Assembly (NCBI RefSeq): GCF_021432085.1
Contig: NZ_CP090366.1
Span: forward strand, 1,054,001 to 1,118,000
Reading direction: 5' to 3'
Source of the DNA: Stutzerimonas kunmingensis
GTDB lineage: Bacteria; Pseudomonadota; Gammaproteobacteria; Pseudomonadales; Pseudomonadaceae
DNA length: 64,000 nt
In this document: positions 56,654-64,000 of the stretch, in pieces
Position numbering within the stretch: position 1 is the first letter of the stretch
Layout of the letters: every line of letters starts with the position of its first letter
The notes under the pieces: model-generated
Seen by the model: only the letters and a program-made list of their open reading frames with translations
Databases searched by the model: none
What the model was told of the DNA's origin: nothing
Program-made: the position numbers and the translations under genes

Positions 56654-58369
56654 TCAGCGCTTGCCCCTGCGACTCTTGACGCAGACAAAGCTCTTCGCGG
56701 CGTTCACGTCGCCCTTGCCGACGTACTTCGGCCAGCCGGGGTATTCGCACAGCGGGCGGGTGCGGCCGGGCACGCCGACGCTATCGGCAACGACCTGCCG
56801 GCGCGGCGCACGGCCCTGTTCGACCCAGTCTTCCAGCGCGGTCAGCGAATCCCAGGCGGCGTTGAACACGGTGCTGGCGGCGTGGCCGTAGCCGGGGATC
56901 TCGTAGTAGCGCAGGAAGTGCTTGGTCTTGCCGGGGCCCATGTCGCGGCGCACGCGCTCGTAATACTCGGCGGTGGCGCGGGTGCTCACCAGCTGGTCGG
57001 AAGTGCCGTGGGCCATGAGGATCTTGCCGCCGTTGCGGGCGAATGCGGACAGGTCGGTCCGGTTGACGTCCTGGCGCAGCGACAGCTCGCTGATGCGCGC
57101 CTGCCATGGGCCGGGGTTCTGCGGGTCGAGGGTCAGCGAGTTGAAGGTGGGGTTGCGCGTCACGAAGAAGCGCACCCATTCATCCCAGAAGCCGGAATGG
57201 TAGGGCGCGCCCTCGGCGAACCCGGTGCCGTGCACCGGCATCGGGTAGCTCGGCTGCAGGGTGTTGAGGCCGAGGCGGTTGACCACCAGCTGCAGGCCTT
57301 CACCCGGCCGGCCGAGGTCGGTGCCCCAGGTGTTGAAGCCGGGGTAGTGGGTCTCGCCGCTGGCCAGCGGGAAGTTGAAGCGGATCGGCGTGTTGAACAC
57401 CCGCAGCGCCTGGATCTGCGCATCCGACAGGCAGCGCTGCGAGGTATCGGCACCGCCCGGGCAGCGCAGCGGTTTGCCGTCGAGCCTGGCGCGGGCCGGG
57501 TCGAACCGTGCATTGCACGCGGCCTGGTGGCTGATCACGCCATCGCGCACGCCGTCCAGCCCGTCACAGGCCTGCATCGCGGCTTCCAGCAGTGCGGCGC
57601 GTTTCTCCAGGCTGGGAAAGGCGCCGGGCTGGGCGAGGGCGCGGGTGATGCGGCCGAACTGCAGGTCCAGCGCCAGGGCGTTGTAGGCGGGGTAGAGGAC
57701 GATGGTGCCGTTGAAGTCGGTCGGCCATTGCTGCACCACGGCCAGCGCCTCGCGGCCACCGGTGGAGCCGCCGGCGAAATAGCTGCGCTCGGGCGCGGCG
57801 CCGTAGCGTTGCTCGATCAGGTAGACGGCGGCATCGCGGGTTTTCTTCAGCGCGTCGTGGGCGTAGTTGGCCAGGGCTTCGTCGTTCCAGGCAAAGGCGC
57901 CGGGGCTCAGCGGATCGGCGACATGCCCGGAATCGCTGCCGAACACCGCGTAGCCACGGCCGAGCGGCGTGGGTTGATCGACGGGGCCGGCGGGTACGTT
58001 GCCGGCGACGTTCGGCACCGTGCCGTTGTAACCGCCGCCGCCGAACATCATCGCCTTGCGGTTCCACTGTTCGGGCAGCACCAGGCGCATGCGTATTGCC
58101 GGTGCGGCGGGGTCGACCGGGCGAATCTCGGCGCTGAGGTCGCAGTAGGCGCCAAACGTCTGCGGTGCGCTGCCACCAGCCGCGATAGGGGTCGCTGCGG
58201 TGACGCGCGCACCGCTGCTGGGCAGGCCGATGGCCTGGGCCGGTATCTCGCGGCCAAGCAGTTCGGTGCAGGTCGCCGCCTGCACGGATTCGGCGGCAAG
58301 TAGCGCCAGCGCCAAGGGCGTCAGGCACAGCGCGCGGCGGGTAAACGGATTGCTACGGATAGGCATCAT
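56654..58369 (-). CDS. Secreted tannase/feruloyl-esterase family hydrolase
   Basis: A 571-residue alpha/beta hydrolase of the tannase family, exported by a signal peptide (about 1-31, ending VQA). The nucleophile is Ser202 in YFAGGSTGG, with Asp458 in AHGTSDQL and His495 in GYGHAAS. A calcium-loop-like CDGLDGVRDGVI is at 268-279. The family normally has Cys next to both Ser and His (CS-D-HC disulfide); here these are Gly201 and Ala496. The start (MMPIRSN) has AAGGA seven bases upstream. Probable substrate: an aromatic ester whose acid is taken up by the neighbouring TRAP system; substrate not proven. Confidence 0.87.
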   Translation of the reverse strand: MMPIRSNPFTRRALCLTPLALALLAAESVQAATCTELLGREIPAQAIGLPSSGARVTAATPIAAGGSAPQTFGAYCDLSAEIRPVDPAAPAIRMRLVLPEQWNRKAMMFGGGGYNGTVPNVAGNVPAGPVDQPTPLGRGYAVFGSDSGHVADPLSPGAFAWNDEALANYAHDALKKTRDAAVYLIEQRYGAAPERSYFAGGSTGGREALAVVQQWPTDFNGTIVLYPAYNALALDLQFGRITRALAQPGAFPSLEKRAALLEAAMQACDGLDGVRDGVISHQAACNARFDPARARLDGKPLRCPGGADTSQRCLSDAQIQALRVFNTPIRFNFPLASGETHYPGFNTWGTDLGRPGEGLQLVVNRLGLNTLQPSYPMPVHGTGFAEGAPYHSGFWDEWVRFFVTRNPTFNSLTLDPQNPGPWQARISELSLRQDVNRTDLSAFARNGGKILMAHGTSDQLVSTRATAEYYERVRRDMGPGKTKHFLRYYEIPGYGHAASTVFNAAWDSLTALEDWVEQGRAPRRQVVADSVGVPGRTRPLCEYPGWPKYVGKGDVNAAKSFVCVKSRRGKR

Positions 58370-58375
58370 TGGGGC

Positions 58376-58392
58376 TTCCTTCTTGTTGTTGT
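58376..58392 (-). promoter_or_regulatory. Hfq/Crc-type CA motif before tannase-family gene
   Basis: ACAACAACAAGAAGGAA on the minus strand, overlapping the ribosome site seven bases before the ATG. Confidence 0.65.
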
Positions 58393-58620
58393 CGAGCCGG
58401 TGCGCCGGGTCGGGCGCATAAGCGCTCAAGCCAATGACATGCCAGCGGGCGGAAGGAGGGGAGAGCAGGCGATAGCCGGTCATCGCCGTCAGGGCGAGGG
58501 CTCTAGGGCGGGGATGCAGAAGCCGTTGGGGGAGGCAGAAGATGTTCGGCGCGGCGGAGCTCAGCTGAAGCGATGTCCGGCGCGCTGGACGACTGTCCGC
58601 CTCGCCGGACACTCGGGTTG

Positions 58621-59019
58621 CTAGTTGTAGCGGCCGTTGATCCCGCCGACGCTGTAGCGCCCGGCGCCGAGCAGCAGGATGGCCAGCGAGCCGAACAGGA
58701 ACAGACCCTGCAGTTCGATGGCCCAGCCGCCCATCGGCCCGATGTCGAACAGTTCGGCCCGGTGCGCCAGCGCCAGCGCGACGACCATGTTGCCCAGCAT
58801 CAGCAGAGCGCCGAGGCGGGTATAAAGGCCAAGGATCACCAGCAGCGGCCCGACCACTTCGCCCAGGAACACGCCATAGGCGAGAAAGGCCGGCAGCCCC
58901 ATGCCGGCCAGCATGCCGCCGATACCGTCGACGCCATGCAGCAGTTTGTGGATGCCATGCAGCAGCATCAGTACGCCGACCGAGAGCCTGAGAACGAGTT
59001 TGCCTGCATCGTCTGTCAT
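58621..59019 (-). CDS. DoxX family membrane protein
   Basis: 132 residues with four membrane helices and the DoxX core (LRLSVGVLMLLHGIHKLLHG, then GMGLPAFLAYGVFLGEVVGPLLVILGLYTRLGALLM). Related proteins are linked to redox or sulfur metabolism, but many have no known role. ATG at 59019 (MTDDAGK) is chosen; codons upstream lack family similarity. It lies between the sigma54 regulator and the esterase, all on the minus strand; about 250 bases separate it from the esterase start, enough for a separate promoter there. Confidence 0.85.
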   Translation of the reverse strand: MTDDAGKLVLRLSVGVLMLLHGIHKLLHGVDGIGGMLAGMGLPAFLAYGVFLGEVVGPLLVILGLYTRLGALLMLGNMVVALALAHRAELFDIGPMGGWAIELQGLFLFGSLAILLLGAGRYSVGGINGRYN

Positions 59020-59130
59020 CTTCGCGCATCCCAGTTGCGGCGCCGGAAACCGGCGGCCTGAGACCAATGTAGATCAGCCGCTGTGACATTGCCGCGTCGT
59101 CAACGACGGCCAAGCCGCGGGTTAGACCGC

Positions 59131-60630
<1,500 letters not shown>

Positions 60631-60707
60631 GGGCAGTCAGGGTCCGTTCTGGGGCGACCGATTATGGTTGGCCCCGGCTGCCACGGGCAAGGCAGCCGGG
60701 GGCATGC

Positions 60708-62078
60708 TCACGGCTGGGAATACACTTCGTTCGGCAGCCAGGTGGCCAGCGGGGCGAAGTAAAACACCAGGGCCAGGCCGATCAGCTGAATGATGATGTA
60801 CGGCAGCACGCCGAGGTAGACATCGCGGGTGGTGACGCCCGGCGGGCAGACGCCCTTGATGTAGAACAGCGCGAAGCCCACCGGCGGGGTGAGAAACGAA
60901 GTCTGCAGGCAGAGCGCGAAGAGAATCGCGAACCACAGCGGATCGACGCCCATTGAGAACAGCACCGGCGCCACCAGCGGCAGGATGATCAGGGTGATCT
61001 CCACCCAGTCGAGGAAGAAGCCCAACAGGAAGGTGATCGCCAAGACGGTGAGCAGCACGCCGGTCTGGCCGAACGGCAGGCCGGTCAGCGCCGCGCGGAT
61101 CACGTCGTCGCCACCCAGGCCGCGCAGAACGGCGGCGAATACCGTGGCGCCGATGAAGATGCCGAAGATGAACGCAGCGGTGCGGCTGGTCTGGTACAGC
61201 GCATCCTTGAGCACCGGCAAGTTCAGCCGGCGGCTGGCCGCTGCCATCAACAGTGCACCGAAGGCGCCGACGGCGGAGGCCTCGGTGGTGGTGGCGATAC
61301 CGAAGAAGATCGAGCCGAGCACAGCGAAGATCAGTGCCAGCGGCGGCACCACGGCCCAGAACACGTCGAGCAGCGCACGGGCGTCGAGCTTCGGCCGGTT
61401 GACCGGGGCCGGGGCGAAGTCCTTCTTCAGCCAGGCGGCGATCACGATGTAGAGGATGTACATCAGCGCCAGCATCATCCCCGGGATCAACGCACCCATG
61501 AACAACTTGCCCACCGAGGCTTCCGAGGTGCCGAGGCGGTCGGCCATCAGCACCAGCATGATGCTCGGCGGAATCAGGATGCCCAGCGTGCCCACCGAGC
61601 AGGCGGTGCCCACCGCCAGGCTCTTGTTGTAGTTGGCCTGCAGCATCGGCCCGATGGAGAGCATGCCGAGCAGCGCCACCGAGGCGCCGACGATGCCGGT
61701 GGAGGCGGCGAGCAGGATGCCGACCACCACCACGGTCACCGCGTAGCCGCCTCGCAGCGGGCCGAGCACACGCACCAGGCTGTGCATCAGGCGCTCGGCG
61801 ATGCCGGAGCGGTCGAGCATGATGCCCATGAAGATGAACAGCGGCAGGGCCACCATCAGCTCATTGGCGACGATGCCGTAGATGCGCGCGTCGAGCACGC
61901 CGATGGTGCCGTCCCAGGTAAACCAGAGATTGGCGTCGAAGTGTTCCACCAGCACATAGCCGACCACGGCGAACAGCAGGCCGATGCCGGCCAGCGACCA
62001 GGCGACCGGGAAGCCGAGCAGCAGCAGGCCCATGAAGCTGGCGAACATGGCGATGACGAGGATTGCTTCCAGACCCAT
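60708..62078 (-). CDS. dctM: TRAP transporter large permease (DctM)
   Basis: 456 residues with about twelve membrane helices, the large subunit of a sodium-driven tripartite (TRAP) importer. The family block LLGMLSIGPMLQANYNKSLA with GTACSVGTLGILIPPSIMLV and the C-terminal FLTPPVGFALFYIKG are present. It follows dctQ by 16 bases and is upstream of the regulator gene. The substrate is an organic acid, not specified by the permease sequence. Confidence 0.94.
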   Translation of the reverse strand: MGLEAILVIAMFASFMGLLLLGFPVAWSLAGIGLLFAVVGYVLVEHFDANLWFTWDGTIGVLDARIYGIVANELMVALPLFIFMGIMLDRSGIAERLMHSLVRVLGPLRGGYAVTVVVVGILLAASTGIVGASVALLGMLSIGPMLQANYNKSLAVGTACSVGTLGILIPPSIMLVLMADRLGTSEASVGKLFMGALIPGMMLALMYILYIVIAAWLKKDFAPAPVNRPKLDARALLDVFWAVVPPLALIFAVLGSIFFGIATTTEASAVGAFGALLMAAASRRLNLPVLKDALYQTSRTAAFIFGIFIGATVFAAVLRGLGGDDVIRAALTGLPFGQTGVLLTVLAITFLLGFFLDWVEITLIILPLVAPVLFSMGVDPLWFAILFALCLQTSFLTPPVGFALFYIKGVCPPGVTTRDVYLGVLPYIIIQLIGLALVFYFAPLATWLPNEVYSQP

Positions 62079-62094
62079 GATTGCGACTACTCCA

Positions 62095-62697
62095 TCAGGG
62101 CTGCGAACGAGTGCGGTCGCGCTCGTCCGAGGGGGCCGTCAGGGCCCGCGGGAAATTGAACAGCAGGGTGCTGCAGCGCAACGCGCGGGACAGCAGCGCC
62201 AGCGCTACCAGGGCGAGGCCGATGGGCAGCACGCTCTTGAAGATGAAGCGATGGGGCAGCCCGCTGGGTGCCTGGGAGCGTTCGTTGTAGAGGTAGGCCT
62301 TGTAGGCGTAGGGAATCAGCGCATCGATCATCAGCGCGATCACCGGCAGGGCCAGCAGCACGATGGCGACCAGCTCGATCCAGGCGCGGCTGCGCAGGCT
62401 GAAGCGTTCGCTCAGCACATCGACACGCACATGGTCGTCGCGCACTACGGCATAGGCGAGGGCAAGCATCAGCGCGGCGCCGAACAGGTGCCAGGACATT
62501 TCCTCCAGCGCGATGGAGCCGCGCGAGAGGGCAAAGCGGCTGAACACATTGGCCAGCACGACCAGCAGCACGGCCAGCCAGAGCCAGGCGCTGGCTTCGC
62601 CGATGGCCACCAGCAGGCGATCCAGCGGCCGCGAGATGCGGTTGTACGGCAGCGCGTCGGGCGCTGGCGCATCGGGAGAGACGGGCTTGAAGGACAC
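62095..62697 (-). CDS. dctQ: TRAP transporter small permease (DctQ)
   Basis: 200 residues with four membrane helices of the DctQ family (AWLWLAVLLVVLANVFSRF; SIALEEMSWHLFGAALMLAL; VRDDHVRVDVLSERF). GTG at 62697 is chosen because GAGG lies seven bases upstream; the ATG at 62739 is in a hairpin without a ribosome site. It is slightly longer than the family norm because of an N-terminal Pro/Ala stretch. It sits between dctP and dctM. Confidence 0.9.
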   Translation of the reverse strand: MSFKPVSPDAPAPDALPYNRISRPLDRLLVAIGEASAWLWLAVLLVVLANVFSRFALSRGSIALEEMSWHLFGAALMLALAYAVVRDDHVRVDVLSERFSLRSRAWIELVAIVLLALPVIALMIDALIPYAYKAYLYNERSQAPSGLPHRFIFKSVLPIGLALVALALLSRALRCSTLLFNFPRALTAPSDERDRTRSQP

Positions 62698-62731
62698 GGC
62701 GGACCTCGAAATCTCGACACAGGTGAAGAAC

Positions 62732-62752
62732 GCGGGCACGTGCCGTGCCCGC
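62732..62752 (-). terminator. Hairpin between dctP and dctQ
   Basis: GCGGGCAC pairs with GTGCCCGC around five bases. No T run, so it probably stabilises the dctP mRNA and lowers expression of the permease genes relative to the binding protein. Confidence 0.55.
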
Positions 62753-62766
62753 CTTAGGCGCAGCTG

Positions 62767-63852
62767 TCAGTCGTACTTGTAGAAGTCGCGCGGCAGATAG
62801 CCCATGCCGTGCCAGATCGAGTGGTGCTGCATGAACTCACGCTGGCTGGTCAGCACGCGCTTGAACATCTCGTCCTTGGCGGCCATCTCGTCGAGCACCT
62901 CGTCGGTGACCTTCTGCAGCTCGCGCAGTACCGGCTCAGGCAGCACCTGGGCCTTCACGCCCTGCTTCTGGTAGTCACGCAGGGCGGTCGGCTGGGCCCA
63001 CTCGCTTTCGGCAAAGCCCTTGAGGGTGGCCGACTCGCAACCCATCTCGATGAGTGCGCGGCTTTCCGGCGCGAGCTTGTCCCAGACGTCCTTGTTCACC
63101 AGCAGATGCGAGGTGGTCAGTGTCTGGTGCCAGCCGGGCATGATGTAGTTCTTGATGATCTGGTCCAGGCCGAGCATCTTGTCCACCGCCGGCTGCGAGA
63201 ACTCGGTGGCGTCGATGGTCTTGCGCTCCAGCGCCTGGTAGATCTCGCCGCCCGGCACCATGGTCACCGAGGCGCCGAGCTTTTCCAGCACCTTGCCGCC
63301 GATACCGGCGAAGCGGATGCGCAAGCCATCGAAGTCATCCAGCTTCTCGATGGGCTTGGCGAACCAGCCGGCGCCTTCCGGGCCGATGATGCTGCACAGC
63401 ATCGGGTGGATATTGCGCTCGGCGTAGATCTCCTCGAGCAGCTTCTTGCCGTCGCCCTGGTAATACCAGGCCAGGTGCGCCGGCGGCTCCATGTTGAACG
63501 GCGCGCCGGAGTACAGCGGCAGGGCCGGGATGGTGCCCTGGTCGTAGCCAATCCAGGTGTAGCCGGCCGGGTACTTGCCGCTGCTCACCGCATCCATGAT
63601 TTCGAACGGCGGCACCAGCTCGCCCGGCTCGTAGTAGCCCAGCTGGATGTCGCCGCCCGAGACGGCCTTGAGCGATTCGGAAAGGTGCTTGACTGGTGTG
63701 GAGAGGCCGATCAGGTGGGAAGGGAAAGCCAGCGGTACCTGCCAGCGGATCTTTTCCGCGGCGCTGGCGACGCCACTGAGCAGGCTGGCGCCGAGCAGGG
63801 TTGTGGCACCGATGGCGCAGGCGATACGGGAGAGTTTGTTCTTGGTCGACAT
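62767..63852 (-). CDS. dctP: TRAP transporter substrate-binding protein (DctP)
   Basis: 361 residues. The signal peptide (about 1-31, ending ASA) is followed by a periplasmic DctP-family fold with the LEKLGASVTMVPGGEIYQALERKTIDATEF region (in separate blocks), in which the substrate carboxylate is normally bound by an Arg in the preceding LRIRFAGIGGKV strand. It is the first gene of dctPQM. Its leader contains an Hfq/Crc-like CA motif over the ribosome site. The binding-protein subfamily includes 2-oxo acid and aromatic acid binders; the ligand is not certain. Confidence 0.93.
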   Translation of the reverse strand: MSTKNKLSRIACAIGATTLLGASLLSGVASAAEKIRWQVPLAFPSHLIGLSTPVKHLSESLKAVSGGDIQLGYYEPGELVPPFEIMDAVSSGKYPAGYTWIGYDQGTIPALPLYSGAPFNMEPPAHLAWYYQGDGKKLLEEIYAERNIHPMLCSIIGPEGAGWFAKPIEKLDDFDGLRIRFAGIGGKVLEKLGASVTMVPGGEIYQALERKTIDATEFSQPAVDKMLGLDQIIKNYIMPGWHQTLTTSHLLVNKDVWDKLAPESRALIEMGCESATLKGFAESEWAQPTALRDYQKQGVKAQVLPEPVLRELQKVTDEVLDEMAAKDEMFKRVLTSQREFMQHHSIWHGMGYLPRDFYKYD

Positions 63853-63857
63853 GCAGG

Positions 63858-63876
63858 TTTCCTTCTTGTTGTTGTT
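63858..63876 (-). promoter_or_regulatory. Hfq/Crc-type CA motif before dctP
   Basis: AACAACAACAAGAAGGAAA on the minus strand, six bases before the ATG, nearly identical to the motifs of the oprD-like and tannase-family genes. Confidence 0.65.
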
Positions 63877-63928
63877 CTGGTGCCCGAGGGCGGACGCGCA
63901 ACCGCCCGTGGGTCGAGGGCGTTAACAG

Positions 63929-64000
63929 GCCAGAACAAGAACAGAGGCCGAGCCGATGCTGCCGATTCGGCGCCAGTCTTGTTCTTTGGTTTGTTCTGGC
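63929..64000. repeat. Inverted repeats flanking the putative dctP promoter
   Basis: GCCAGAACAA (63929-63938) and its perfect complement TTGTTCTGGC (63991-64000) enclose the putative promoter; inner copies of the same half-site (AAGAACA and TTGTTCTT) are also present. They could be operator or activator half-sites; the window ends here. Confidence 0.5.
63960..63975 (-). promoter_or_regulatory. Possible sigma54 promoter of dctPQM
   Basis: TGGCGCCGAATCGGCA on the minus strand has the invariant GG-N10-GC spacing of -24/-12 promoters, though the -12 half (CGGCA) is weaker than TTGCA. A sigma54 activator is encoded downstream. Confidence 0.5.

Noticed and set aside
56267..58303. 678-codon plus-strand open frame opposite the tannase-family gene
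   Set aside because: The opposite strand has a signal peptide, catalytic triad and ribosome site; this frame has none.
58370..59113. Upstream extension of the tannase-family frame
   Set aside because: The extension runs antiparallel to nothing conserved and covers doxX in another frame; the signal peptide and ribosome site fix the start at 58369.

Overview
The window is chromosomal DNA from a Stutzerimonas (Pseudomonas stutzeri group) or a close pseudomonad. The 16S rRNA is pseudomonad-like, the genes are GC-rich, and gene order repeatedly matches Pseudomonas aeruginosa: accBC-prmA, phuUVW-prrF-cbpA, mrcB, ilvIHC-pssA-msrPQ, rrn, mksFEB, and leuA-holD-rimI. Taxonomy and synteny come from recall of these families, not from a database search.

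Layout. 1-7.2 kb (minus strand): DUF3426 protein, prmA, accC, accB, aroQ, dsbD and a small Rieske protein. 7.3-11 kb: heme import genes phuU, phuV and phuW, then a single Fur-regulated PrrF small RNA and the cNMP-binding protein CbpA. 11-14 kb: a TfoX C-domain protein, a methyltransferase and an APH/AAA kinase fusion. 14-18 kb: PBP1b, a TPR lipoprotein, a YqcC protein and a DUF4124 protein. 18.3-24.3 kb: branched-chain amino acid synthesis (ilvI, ilvH, ilvC), pssA and the periplasmic methionine sulfoxide repair pair msrP/msrQ. 24.3-30.1 kb: a complete rRNA operon (16S, tRNA-Ile, tRNA-Ala, 23S, 5S) read from four tandem sigma70-type promoters. 30.5-34.1 kb: a LetAB/Pqi-type lipid transport operon with two split PqiA halves and a six-MCE-module protein. 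34.2-39.1 kb: the MksBEF condensin. 39.4-41.8 kb: the carboxy(nor)spermidine pathway pair. 42.2-45 kb: leuA, a cryptic polymerase III psi subunit and rimI. 45.4-50 kb: an acidic protein, otsB, otsA, a beta-carbonic anhydrase and a DMT transporter.

The main accessory region runs from tRNA-Met (50.07 kb) to about 54.43 kb. It holds an excalibur-domain protein, a complete IS3-family element with 27-bp imperfect inverted repeats, an ATC target duplication and an A_AAA_AAG slippery site, and an AT-rich AAA_13 (PrrC/RloC-like) ATPase gene split by a -1 frame change at an ATGA junction. A degenerate copy of the tRNA-Met terminator lies at the far end, which suggests island boundaries.

The last 9 kb (55.1-63.9 kb, all minus strand) is a catabolic cluster: OprD-type porin, a secreted tannase/feruloyl-esterase-family hydrolase, DoxX, a sigma54 activator and a TRAP transporter (dctM, dctQ, dctP). 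The three exported proteins share an almost identical AACAACAACAAGA(A)GGAA leader that looks like an Hfq/Crc catabolite-repression target. The hydrolase keeps its Ser-Asp-His triad but has lost both cysteines of the family CS-D-HC motif. Several roughly 75-80 bp palindromic GTAGGGTGGA elements are scattered from 34 to 45 kb, two of them inside a tandem duplication after rimI.
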